NCBI GenBank assembly: GCA_037903355.1
Contig: JBAJFE010000027.1
Location: forward strand, 434,001-498,000
DNA: 64,000 bases
Direction of reading: 5' to 3'
Source: Trichuris trichiura
Lineage: Eukaryota > Nematoda > Enoplea > Trichinellida > Trichuridae
Every line of letters begins with the position of its first letter. The first letter of the stretch is position 1. This document shows positions 1 through 8,873 of this stretch, piece by piece. The notes below the pieces were generated by a model. That model did not search any database and was not told the DNA's origin. It was given only the letters and a program-made list of their open reading frames with translations. The position numbers and the translations under genes were made by a program.

Positions 1-186
1 CCCAGCGACTACTTTTTATTCAGTAATTTGAAGCAGCGCCTTCGAGGAACGATATGTAGAAATGAGGAGCTACAGTTAGCAATTGAAGAGTACTTAACCT
101 CTCGTGAAGAAAACTTCTTCGGTGGCCTAATGAATTTGAAATCTCAATGTGAAAAGTGCATTGAAACTAATGGACATTACATTTGA
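1..186 (+). pseudogene. mariner-family transposase, C-terminal fragment
   Basis: An open frame enters from the left edge and ends at TGA 184-186 (61 residues). It begins with PSDYFLFSNL, matching the segment around the last catalytic Asp of mariner transposases (...PSDYxLF). The usual mariner tail follows: a short acidic helix region and a final KCIETNGHYI-like end, close to the family's WxKCIExxGxY ending. The element presumably extends left of the window. Whether the rest is intact cannot be seen. The next ~675 bp carry no transposase sequence, so this is the 3' end of the element. Confidence 0.8.
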
Positions 187-861
187 CCATGATAAAGTTT
201 CATTTGCCTAACTTATCTGGAAGTATGTTAGGCTCGAAACTTTTTGAACCCTCGGTAATAGTATCACTATAGCGACAACCCGATGAAGTTCTTTCCCCAC
301 TTGACTCAGTAGTAGCTGGAAAAGGTAAAACTGTTATGACTGACAGCGTGCCAGGGGTAGGCTGCTTTAGGAAGGCGTCAAATTTTGCTTCTATACTCTT
401 ATATTTCTAGCGAAAGCACTTGAATCTTGTGATCAGCTTTCGCAAGTCTCTTGCAATGGTTATCAACCACATTTCCGTACATATAAATAAGAAAATACAA
501 ATGTCGAAACGAATGTGCTCTGCTATCAAACTCATCGTTAGTCGAGGCCCCTCATGTTCGCATATTCAGCCTGCTAATTGTCTATCTTTCTCTTTCAGAT
601 AATTTAAGCGCATGTTAAGAAATTGTTGTAAATTTATATGCACAACACTCAGAGTTCGGTTAGGAGCTCTATATTAACGTCAGCACACGCCTAACAATCA
701 AGCACAAGATTCATGCGAAAACGTAACCTGGCTAGCTGAGACAGAAGCGAGAGCCAAAAGCTGCGATTCAGAAGAAGCTGCAACTGCTGAGCACTCGTCT
801 TGCATTACAACCAGGAAGATTCATCCTCAGAGTCGTAGCCTATTTTTTCTTATAGAAATAA
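187..861. other. non-coding interval, nothing recognised
   Basis: AT-rich sequence between the mariner tail and the PLE terminal repeat. A 60-codon open frame at 420-602 has no recognisable domain and is not called. The mariner inverted terminal repeat should lie just after 186, but I could not identify it. Confidence 0.5.
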
Positions 862-941
862 GTTTTCATAGTTCAGCGTCTTTAATACGGTAGCTGCGTC
901 CCGTTGGTAAGCACAAAAAAGAAAAAAGAAAAAAAGAACTT

Positions 942-981
942 CCAGAGCTTTCGGGTCTGTCGCGACCCGTCGTCAGCGGTC
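942..981 (-). ncRNA. hammerhead-ribozyme-like motif in PLE 1 pLTR
   Basis: On the minus strand a CTGACGA box is followed by a GGGTC/GACCC helix closed by a short loop and then GAAA, the order of CUGANGA - stem II - GAAA in hammerhead ribozymes. PLE pseudo-LTRs are known to carry hammerheads. Here one extra C lies between CTGACGA and stem II. I could not place a clear stem III followed by the UH cleavage site, nor a stem I partner, so self-cleavage is not established. Confidence 0.5.
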
Positions 982-1252
982 AATATCTGTGTAATGTATG
1001 CGGGGAGATTTCTCTTGCATCGTTTTCCATCTTTTAAACCGAGGATTTTAAAGTTCTCTGTTAGAGATTTCTTCTGCGACTGTCAGCTGCTTGTCTATTC
1101 TTTTTTTAGTCTATTCTTTTTTAATCTATTCTTTTTAAATTTTCGTCCATTTTTGTCCCTTTGTTCTTTCCAGATGATTTGTGGTTCCTATAAGTTTCCA
1201 TTTGTTCCATGCTTGTAGTGACTTCTTTAACTTTGTCCTGTGTTTTTGTATC

Positions 1253-1688
1253 TTACCCATCAAGAGTGCAGCAGTTGTGGCGGGTGATAATATTTGTCCA
1301 TACATCACTTATATCCGCCCCTTGATCTCGGTTGAAGGTTGTGTTGTGTTTGATATAAAGGGCCTCTTTGAGTTTTCTTAGACGCAGGTTGCTTTCGTAA
1401 CAAAGAACCTTGGGCCGGAGGGGTTGTTCGCAGTGTATAGCGTGTTCCACCACAGCGGAAGCTTGAATAGCTTTGTCCATGGTGATTCTTGGGTTTGAGA
1501 TTGGTCTTCCGCGTTGAGCAATTGGGGTGCCACTATTGTCGAGGATGTTTTTTGCTTTTTTGTAACAGTTTAGCTTTTTAATGTGTTCGCTGAATCTACG
1601 TTCTAAAGTATTGCCTGTTTCTCCGATGTAAACTCCTGAGCACGTACATTCAACTGCGTATACTAGGCCTGTTTTCTCGGTTGTAGGA
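1253..1688 (-). pseudogene. GIY-YIG endonuclease domain of PLE 1, frameshifted
   Basis: Minus-strand frame that starts where the RT frame breaks. It contains GLVYAVEC, then GVYIGETGNTLERRFSEH, the GIY-YIG signature with its Arg, then a conserved EALYI motif and an HNCC-type end before the stop at 1253. This domain nicks target DNA for PLE insertion. It lies in the +1 frame relative to RT. A single missing A in the A6 run (plus-strand TTTTTT near 1689-1695) would account for the shift, so the break may be a recent mutation or a homopolymer sequencing error. Confidence 0.8.
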
Positions 1689-3809
1689 ATTTTTTCTTTT
1701 GTCAGTACGAAGAATCGATCTGAGATTGGCGAAATTCTTGAAATAGACTCTGAAGCCTAATCTTTTTCCTAATTGGATAATTTTCTCGCCTAGTCCTACT
1801 ACATAGGGAACAACTAAATGTGGAGTGTATGAAATGTTTGGAACAGGGGGTTCACGTTTTTGGAGTTTGTACTTGAAAACTTGGTCAATGAAGGATTTAG
1901 GGTAGTGGTTTTTGTAAAAGACTTTTCTAATGTAGTTAAGTTCCGGCTTTAGATATTCAGGATCACAGATATTGATTGCCCTGTCAACCATTCCGGAGAG
2001 GATACCACGCATTACTGATCGTGGATGATGAGATGAGAAGTTGAGATATTGGTCAGTCTGCGTGGGTTTTCTATAGACTCTGGTTTTAAGCCCTACATTT
2101 GTGCGGATAATTAGCACGTCTAGAAAGGGGAGGGTTTTGTTTTCTTCTTTTTCCATGGTGAAAACTATTTGGTTTGGACGCATGTTGTTGAGAAATTGCA
2201 GAAATTGTTCTTCTTTTCCGGCCTTAATAATTACAAAGATATCGTCCACATATCTTTTGAAGAGGAGTGGGGCGATTTGTCTATCGACAGTTTCGAAAAT
2301 TTTCTTTTCGAGGTTTTCCATAAAAACTTCTGCTAAGACTGGGGATAAAGAGCTGCCCATTGGAACTCCACTGGATTGTTTGTAATATTTGTTGTCAAAG
2401 GTGAAGTAATTGCCATCTTGCATGCAGAAAGAAACCAGCTTGATAATGTGAAAGGGATTCAATTTTGTTCTGCTGGGTAGGCTTGTATCTGCATTGAGGA
2501 GACTGTACAACATCTCCAATGTGTCTGGCACTGGAATGCTCGGGAATAATTCTTTTACATCGTAACTAACTAGAATCTCATCGGGTTTCAAGTGATGGTT
2601 TCGTATTTCATTGACGAAAGATTTGCTATTTTTGACGAAAGAGGGTTCTTTGCCGGTTAAGGGTTTGATGATCTTTTTTAGGTATCTACTGAGTTCGGTT
2701 GTAGTGCTGTTGATTGTAGAAACTATTGGTCTTAATGGGACATCCGGTTTGTGTACTTTGGGAAGACCGTATAGCTCAGGGGGTCTATAATTCGACGCAA
2801 ACTTAAGACGTGTTGCTAATTTGGAAATTTCTGATTCTTTGGTCTCTGCGGCAAACGTAACGAGAAGAGATCGGAGATTTTTTCGAGACTCATCTGTAGG
2901 GTCGGCGGGTAGAGGTGTGTAATTTTCTGTGTTTAATATAGTTGTCATCTTTTCTGTGTAGGTGCTTCTGTGAAGTAGAACTATTCTATTCCCTTTATCT
3001 GCTTTTGTGATAATTCTGTTGGAATGCCTTTTTAGTTGATGTAAGCAATTCATCTCATATCGGTTTAAGTTTGGAGTAGCGTTAAAGCTGTGACATAAGA
3101 TAATTGAAGATAAACTATTCCTAATCCGTGTGGCTGTCTCTGGGTCGACTGAAGATAGGCTGTCCTCAATGGAGACAATGATGTCGAGAAAGGGTGGCTT
3201 TTTTGGGGTTGGGACAAAGTTTAGTCCTTTCTCCAGTATGGTCTTCTCACTTTCATTTAGAGGTATAGAGCTAAGATTGATTACCGCTGTGCTTAGTTTC
3301 GACGCAGCGTTTCTACGTGGAGAGCTTCTGTGCGGGTGTGAAGAAGTAGTCTGAAGTCCGGTCTGAAGTCGGTCGAATTTTCTTTTGAGTACCTGCTTTT
3401 GTGAAGTGCATGCGGTTTTTGTGGCGAATTCCACGTGCTGGACCAGGGTTTCGTAGATATTTTTATGTAACCATGTTCTGAGGAAATCCAGCGTGCCAAT
3501 GTAATCTGCTCGTAGTTTTGCTAGTGTAGATCTGTGTTTCCTTATAACATTTCGTAGTAGAGATAAACCCGCGGTAAATAAGATTCTTTTGGTTTGATTG
3601 TTTTCGTACTGGCCCCATTTTAACTTGAAGCAATTGGGTAGAATTCCATGGTCTCTACATTTAAGCAGGAAGGTTAGTTGACCTTGTGTAAGTCCTGCTT
3701 TAACACGTATGTTTTCCAGATGTCGTGCAGCTGACAGAAGGGGTGTACCGTACTCACCCTTTATAGTCTTGAAAATGCGATGTTTTGGTGCGGGACTGTA
3801 TGTTTTCAT
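1650..3809 (-). CDS. PLE reverse transcriptase (GIY-YIG part shifted out of frame)
   Basis: 719 codons from ATG 3809-3807 to TGA at 1650. The N-terminal region begins MKTYSPAPKHRIF. The RT core carries a palm motif RYVDDIF (YxDD catalytic pair) preceded by SSGVPMGSSLSP and followed by LPFLDVLI, as in Penelope RTs, which are related to telomerase RT. The product would copy the element's RNA at a nicked chromosomal target. The frame ends a few codons after an A-rich run. The GIY-YIG endonuclease that normally completes this protein follows in the next frame (1253-1688). Adding that region gives about 860 residues, the usual PLE length. The start is chosen because two other PLE relics in the window (10.1 kb and 22.9 kb) begin with the same kind of MK... 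N-terminus just after the pLTR. Confidence 0.85.
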   Translation of the reverse strand: MKTYSPAPKHRIFKTIKGEYGTPLLSAARHLENIRVKAGLTQGQLTFLLKCRDHGILPNCFKLKWGQYENNQTKRILFTAGLSLLRNVIRKHRSTLAKLRADYIGTLDFLRTWLHKNIYETLVQHVEFATKTACTSQKQVLKRKFDRLQTGLQTTSSHPHRSSPRRNAASKLSTAVINLSSIPLNESEKTILEKGLNFVPTPKKPPFLDIIVSIEDSLSSVDPETATRIRNSLSSIILCHSFNATPNLNRYEMNCLHQLKRHSNRIITKADKGNRIVLLHRSTYTEKMTTILNTENYTPLPADPTDESRKNLRSLLVTFAAETKESEISKLATRLKFASNYRPPELYGLPKVHKPDVPLRPIVSTINSTTTELSRYLKKIIKPLTGKEPSFVKNSKSFVNEIRNHHLKPDEILVSYDVKELFPSIPVPDTLEMLYSLLNADTSLPSRTKLNPFHIIKLVSFCMQDGNYFTFDNKYYKQSSGVPMGSSLSPVLAEVFMENLEKKIFETVDRQIAPLLFKRYVDDIFVIIKAGKEEQFLQFLNNMRPNQIVFTMEKEENKTLPFLDVLIIRTNVGLKTRVYRKPTQTDQYLNFSSHHPRSVMRGILSGMVDRAINICDPEYLKPELNYIRKVFYKNHYPKSFIDQVFKYKLQKREPPVPNISYTPHLVVPYVVGLGEKIIQLGKRLGFRVYFKNFANLRSILRTDKRKNSYNRENRPSIRS

Positions 3810-3922
3810 AGTTCAGCGTCTTTAATACGGTAGCTGCGTCCCGTTGGTAAGCACAAAAAAGAAAAAAAGAACAAACAAACAACACAAAATAGAAGGGTTT
3901 TTTGGGTTATTGTAACTATTGA

Positions 3923-4252
3923 ACGTTTTACAAAGTTTACGAGGTTGAACGAGCTTTTCCAAGAGTCTACACCGGGGAAACAGGCAATACTCTGAAACAT
4001 AGGTTCAATCAACATATAAAAGAACTAGGTGGAACCAAGACCCGACGGCTCAAGACAGAGCTGAAGGCTGAGGTCCCTGCCGAAATTGGTCAGATTGAGT
4101 GGCTTGCTACCATGAAGACAGACCTGACTGGAGGCACACAAAGCGCTGATAACGGATCTCGATTGACCCGAATGCTTCGTACTCAACGTTTATGCAATAA
4201 ATGCTATTTTAAAAAACAAGTTGAAAAACCGCAATATTTTGCACAAAACGTT
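3923..4252 (+). pseudogene. PLE 2 GIY-YIG domain, 5' part (interrupted by Merlin)
   Basis: Plus-strand frame open from 3923 containing RVYTGETGNTLKHRFNQH, a GIY-YIG endonuclease core that differs from PLE 1, so this is a separate element on the other strand. The coding sequence stops being PLE-like at 4252, where the left Merlin terminal repeat begins; the frame runs on to TGA 4283-4285 only by chance. The remainder of the domain resumes at 6983 behind the Merlin element. No RT is present upstream, so PLE 2 is 5'-truncated. Confidence 0.75.
4245..4252. repeat. 8-bp target-site duplication, left (AAAACGTT)
   Basis: AAAACGTT directly precedes the left Merlin terminal repeat (GGATCTTG...). An identical AAAACGTT follows the right terminus at 6975-6982. 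Eight to nine bases is the duplication length of Merlin transposons. Confidence 0.85.
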
Positions 4253-4774
4253 GGATCTTGTTCGAATTCTCCCCACGGAAGTTGAGGCGGCAACTTCCAA
4301 CGCTAATGCTCAGCGATATTGCGGATTAGCGGAACAACGGGAGGGACGTTTTACTGTGGGTAGTTGAACGGATGCCTACCAAATTGAACGACAAAGACAA
4401 TGGAGCATCAGTGGCACATGCAAGAGGTGCAGTTAGTGACCCGCGGATTACCCGCTATGGAATGCCGTTGCAGCAATGGAATGACGCTTGCGAAACGGTC
4501 ACTAATGCGGTTACTGACCCTTGAGAAACAGTGAAGGTGAAGGAATCTAACAGCTGCGCGTGCATCGCTGGCATGGGACCCACAATGGGACACCAGTGGT
4601 GCATGCCATCGGTTCGGTTACTGAACCGTCGAAAACACCGTAGGTCGCCGCCCGATCCGCGTTGTGCCTCGGCAAACGGTGTGAACATCATTGTGAACTA
4701 TGAGTACGCCGTCCACAAGTCCAGGCACGCCTTCTCAGAAAAGCACCCTAAAGAACGCTGCCTGACTGCAGCAG

Positions 4775-5100
4775 ATGGTACCAGATGAAGAAGCGGCGTT
4801 GAACTTCCTCCGCAAAAAAGGGCTGCTGCACACTGACAGCCTTTGCCCCTCGTGCGGACAGGCTATGCGTCTGGGCCGCGGTGGCAAAGCCTGGCGGTGC
4901 CACAAACGGTCCTGCGACAAAGAATTGTGCGTGCGCACCGGCACGTGGTTCGATGGTAAGCGCACTCAGTGCAGTCGTCGTTTTGAGCGCCATACGCTTC
5001 AATGTGTCGGCAAAAGATAAAGCTGCAGAAGGCGCTGCAGATAATATACAACTGGAATCGCGGGTACACGACGATCAAATTCTGCGAGCACGAGCTGGGT
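4775..5100 (+). pseudogene. Merlin/ISXO2-like transposase, N-terminal remnant
   Basis: Reading from ATG 4775: PDEEAALNFLRKKGLLH, then CPSCGQAM, WRCHKRSCDKELCVRTGTWF. This is the zinc-binding N-terminal region of ISXO2/IS1016-type transposases (CxxC...WxCxxxxC...xGTWF). Homology continues in another frame with IIYNWNRGYTTIKFCEHELG (about 5040-5097), the following helix of the same family. So there is at least one frameshift between about 4950 and 5040. The DDE/DDN catalytic part is not recognisable further on. Length is far below the ~280-320 residues of an active enzyme. Confidence 0.75.
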
Positions 5101-5846
5101 AGTAATGTGTGCGCCTTGTATTGTCGCTGTACGCAGTATTTATGGTTTAGGGCTCAGCAAGGGTACCGCAGTGCGGTGGAACAGGTACCTGCGGCAAGTT
5201 GTATGGTAAACAAGCCGGCTCCCTACCTGCTAATTGGGCAGGCTGGCTTGCTCTTCTCTCAGCTCCCTACCAGCTAATTGGGTAGGCTGGTTTGATCTCA
5301 CTGAATCCGGCATTTTCAAGAAACGGCATGACCGCCGGTGCCGCTTAATCTGCACATTTAATGAATGCCAAGGCATGACAATTGCAGCTGCGGACGCAGG
5401 CGGGTGGTAGTAATTCGCGGTCAAGTAAACGGCTGCCCGTAGCACATAGGAATGCGCGTTCCCGGTAATCCACCTATTACTGAAATGCCACATGCAGTGT
5501 GGAGATGCAGGTAACTGGACATAATCCTTCTAGATCAACCGCTTCAAGCGGTGACAGAAGCGGATTAATGCCCATAATCCCTCTGCAAAACAGCTGCAGA
5601 GGGGTATAAAAGCACACGTGTCGACAGGCAGGGAACAGACGGTAAAGAGGGTCCGACGAGCGCCGTATCGCTGACCGTTACGTATGTCGTTGCGTACATA
5701 TTGTTATGCCGCGCACTTCTGCAATAAACTCCTCCGCACAAGCTCAAAAATCGCGGCAATTCTGCTACAAGTTGCAGCAGAAGCGCTGAGCAAAGCACCG
5801 GTGCACCTGGGAGGACCGTCGATACACAGTTTTTGTAAGGTTATTT

Positions 5847-6679
5847 GGGTCTAGTATGTTGTCTCCCCACCGGAAGTTGAGGCGGCTACTTCAAAGCGTA
5901 ATCTGCGACTCTACAGCGTAATAAATGGTTGTTATCGGCACAACGGGACGGACGTTATCGTCAGGTTTAGTGAATGCATGGAGTTAAGCAGCTGCGCATG
6001 CATTGAAGTTACGGGAAACACAATGGGGCCTGCAGGTGTTCAAGCTGAAACGTCGTGTAGGAATTCATGAAAAACATCGCAGGTCAACTGTCCGAGCTGC
6101 GGCGTGCCTTGGTAGACAGAGTAAATCTCATTCTGCGTTATGTCTGTCCCGGGATCTAGTGACAACTTCCCATCGACAAGTGGAGGCACTGACGCCTTCT
6201 GCCTGATTAGGGACACCCGAGTGAACCCGTCAAATGCGCCTCCAGTGAAACCGACGCGTCGCCTTCGTCAGGCTGAGCGCCTGCGTTAGCAGTACGTATG
6301 CTTTTTCCCTTTTTGCGTTACTCATTGCTCGCGTGTTCAGTGATCGCTAAGTAATGTTAGTTTGCGCTATGCTTGTTGTCGTTTGCGCCACGGTCAAAAC
6401 TGCAAAACCCAACAGCAGCAACGAACACGCGTCATGTTAAGGTTTAGGCTTAGGCTATGGCAGGACAGGATGGCCGGCACGGTTATAGCACGCACTTGGA
6501 AACAATCACCAGAACGGCCAACTGTTTCCAGGTGTGCAGCGTTCCTTCGCTGATACGAAATCAGTGCACAGTGAACAATAGCTTAGGTCAGCCATTGTTC
6601 AGATGACGTAGTAATCCCCACTTGGCCTCTTTTGAAGTTGCCGCCCGAACTTCCGGTGGGGAGACAACGTAAAAGACCT
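5847..6679 (+). mobile_element. nested Merlin-like non-autonomous element (833 bp)
   Basis: Bounded by TIRs GGGTCTAGTATGTTGTCTCC...CCGGAAGTTGAGGCGGC and (right, inverse) AGGTCTTTTACGTTGTCTCC...CCGGAAGTTCGGGCGGC, with an exact 8-bp duplication GGTTATTT at 5839-5846 and 6680-6687. No transposase. Internally it matches the copy at 8874-9735 over most of its length. It carries a short TTAGGC tract (two units near 6448). It lies inside the larger Merlin element, so it jumped later. Confidence 0.85.
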
Positions 6680-6974
6680 GGTTATTTTGTCTACTCCCAT
6701 TACTACCACCATGTTGAAACTGAACTGAGTGGCCGCACTGCCTGCGACAATCTTCGTTCTCCAGCGGACGGTATGTACGCTTGTTTTACGTGCACTTTCA
6801 CTGTGGCGTATGTTAAACTGCTCCCTTAGTAAGTGCTACTAAGTGCTAAAGGATGCCAGCGCTAATGCGGAAATCCGTTTAAGCGAGCCATTGTCCACAA
6901 ATCCCCTTAATCCCCACTTGACCTCCTTAGAAGTTGCCACCTCTACTTCCGTGGGGAGAATTGAAACAAGACCC

Positions 6975-6982
6975 AAAACGTT
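6975..6982. repeat. 8-bp target-site duplication, right (AAAACGTT)
   Basis: Exact copy of 4245-4252 immediately after the right Merlin terminus. Confidence 0.85.
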
Positions 6983-7159
6983 TACACAAAACCACCCGTT
7001 ATGAAGAAAGAAAGAAGAAAAAACTAAATGAAAGTAACGCGCTTAAGACGGATTAAAGAAGCTCTGTACATTAGGCACAATGAGACATATTACCGCGATC
7101 AAGCAGCGGAAATAAGTGAATTAGGGACTACCATTATCATGCGCTCCAATTGCTGCTAA
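6983..7159 (+). pseudogene. PLE 2 GIY-YIG domain, 3' part
   Basis: Continues the reading frame interrupted at 4252. After the right duplication the frame runs into one TAA (7024-7026), then gives LRRIKEALYIRHNETYYRDQ and ends RSNCC at TAA 7157-7159. That matches the PLE 1 C-terminus (KEALYIKHN...RHNCC). It shows that the Merlin element split an older PLE, and that the PLE is dead because of the internal stop as well. Confidence 0.75.
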
Positions 7160-7595
7160 TTAAGTTGATTGAATACATGAACACAAGGATTAAGTAAAAA
7201 ATAGAGTATCACGTATGGAAATGTAAGAGAAAAATGGATAAATTAACATGGAATAAGGTGGTCTAAGCATGAAAAGAATTAACATATATGGAATAAAAAA
7301 TGGAAAGTGGACACGACAAACGTGAAATGAACGATGGAATAAGGTATGAAAAGTAGAATAACATTAACATAGTAAGATGGTACAACACGTACGCAAAAAT
7401 AAACGCAGTCAGCTGAAAAACAGTGGAGCTCCAAAAACAAGACTTTAAAACACTCGTTTTAAACCGTTAAACCGTTAGAATGGCGATGTCGCACTTGCTA
7501 TTTACACGAATTTTAGTACTGCTGAGGACAGGTCACGCGCGGTCCGGAAGCTACGGACCTCCGCTAAAAGGCTTTTGCATTTCCAATGGGACAAA
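7160..7595. other. non-coding AT-rich interval
   Basis: Probably the 3' tail of PLE 2 followed by unassigned AT-rich sequence with several near-repeats of the pattern ATGGAATAAGGT (7248-7350). No gene or TE protein is recognised. Confidence 0.45.
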
Positions 7596-7600
7596 CTCTG

Positions 7601-7917
7601 TGTAGTAAACGCAGTTGACAAACGCACGCAAAAAAGGGTTGTCAAACATTTTATTGTACAGACACAACACGAATCTCTCTCAGCCTTCCGCGGGTGCTCC
7701 TTATATACTCCTTATCCTGGCGGGGGCTGAGCGTCACTTCGTGGGCGAGGTGACATCTGACGGACGTTTCCGGTAACCGCCCTGCGCGTCCTGACAGCTA
7801 TTTCCGGTGACCATCCTGCGTGTGTCACTATCAAAGTCTGTCCTGCAGGGATCGTCGCTTTCACCGCCCGTCGTGCAGGGAGCGGTTACCGTAATTCTCG
7901 TCGCACTTTTCGTCACA
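7601..7917 (-). mobile_element. solo LTR (317 bp)
   Basis: Starts TGTAGTAAAC and ends GTCACA (TG...CA). It is flanked by an exact 5-bp duplication CTCTG (7596-7600 and 7918-7922). On the minus strand it carries a TATA box (GTATATAAGG, ~7690) followed by a polyadenylation signal (ACAATAAAAT, ~7650), the expected U3-R order, hence the strand call. No internal retroelement sequence adjoins it, so it is what remains after LTR-LTR recombination. Confidence 0.8.
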
Positions 7918-7922
7918 CTCTG

Positions 7923-8873
7923 TAAGAAAAGCAATTCAAAAATGTTCTTTATACGAACTGTTCACGGATATGAACGACACATGAACCCCATTTTCAAGTG
8001 GTTATTAGAAATGTACTGTCGCCTATTAATGAACTTGCACGAACGAGCTGCATAAAGTGCTGTGACAGCCATGCTTCAGTGAGGACTTCGTACTGGGCAG
8101 TTTACTGAACAACCATGAAGAGGATCAACGTGGCCTGTGCTCATTGCGCAAATAGAAAGTCGTGTAATCAAGTGATTACAATAGAAGCGATAAGCACCAT
8201 TGGGCGAAGACGCGTTTTGACTGCGCGAGTGAGCCGGCCGCAAAGCTGATACACTCAAGATTACGAAAGTCTGCTGAATATCGTTTATCTTAGCAAACAG
8301 AATTCTTGCCTAACTTATCACTGATTTCTTACCTCATCTCAGCTCTCACTTACCTGGAATGAAGTAAGCAACGCCTCAGCGTAGGTTTGACCACCTGAAT
8401 TTACTTAAAAACTCCAAGTGCCTATCTGGCGCGGGTTGAACCGACAGAATAAGGGAGGTAAATACTCGTTTATTCAACCAGAACGTCTGCAAGCTTCAAA
8501 CCGAGAGAAAACCGATATGACAGTCTTTGGTCTTGTCCTTATATAATCCTCTGGTCGCACCCGGGTCAGGTCACATGCAACAGCTGGCGGCCCCTTGGTT
8601 GCACGACAACATGTTTACAGCAGCCTATCTTAAATGTTTTACAGAAAACAGCTAAACACAAGTTGCAGGTGCACTTTTTAAAACAAAGTACGATACTCAA
8701 ACCTTGCAGCAACTGCCTACGACACTAACAATAAACAAACCTGACGACTGCTGATTCATTCAAAGTTAATTTCGAAAACAAATGACTTTTTAACACTTTT
8801 TTTAGAATTTCAAGTGCGCGTTTTTATTACGGAAGGGTACAAGCGTTTAATTTCACTCGCCAATAAACGCTTG
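7923..8873. other. unassigned interval with one LTR-like segment
   Basis: No host gene seen. Between about 8440 and 8611 the minus strand shows TGTTGTCGTGCA... then a TATA-like TTATATAAGG and a TGAATAAACG polyadenylation signal. This resembles an LTR, but no bounding target duplication could be found. The rest is featureless. Confidence 0.35.

Larger units (their letters stand above)
862..3868 (-). mobile_element. Penelope-like element (PLE) 1, nearly full length
   Basis: Retroelement on the minus strand with a reverse transcriptase frame, a downstream GIY-YIG endonuclease region, and a ~67-bp direct repeat at both ends (862-928 and 3802-3868, starting TTTTCATAGTTCAGCG). This RT plus GIY-YIG organisation and the terminal pseudo-LTR repeats define PLEs. 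The upstream repeat overlaps the RT start codon (3807-3809). The downstream copy also ends at the equivalent ATGAAAAC, so it looks like a true pLTR that runs to the start of an ORF. One frameshift separates the two protein domains; otherwise the element seems intact. Confidence 0.85.
4253..6974. mobile_element. Merlin-type (IS1016/ISXO2-like) DNA transposon
   Basis: 2,722-bp element whose ends are inverted repeats: left GGATCTTGTTCGAATTCTCC then CCACGGAAGTTGAGGCGGCAAC; the right end, read inversely, is GGGTCTTGTTTCAATTCTCC then CCACGGAAGTAGAGGTGGCAAC. It is flanked by a perfect 8-bp duplication AAAACGTT. Inside is a degraded ISXO2/Merlin transposase (4775-5100) and a second, nested element (5847-6679). 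It is inserted in a PLE GIY-YIG region. The combination of transposase class, TIR and TSD length identifies Merlin. Confidence 0.85.

Noticed and set aside
904..1218. 104-codon plus-strand frame
   Set aside because: Lies over the PLE terminal repeat and its 3' tail; lysine- and phenylalanine-rich because of A/T runs; no domain.
1685..1700. Programmed ribosomal frameshift joining PLE RT and GIY-YIG (A AAA AAT slippery heptamer)
   Set aside because: That heptamer supports a -1 shift, which leads to an early stop; the endonuclease lies in the +1 frame, so a one-base loss in the A run is simpler.
4408..4691. Overlapping minus-strand frames near the left part of the Merlin element
   Set aside because: Shadow frames within the element; the supported protein remnant is on the plus strand at 4775.
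8432..8616. Third solo LTR
   Set aside because: TATA and polyadenylation signals are in LTR order, but no TG...CA pair with matching 5-bp flanks could be found; left as a low-confidence note.
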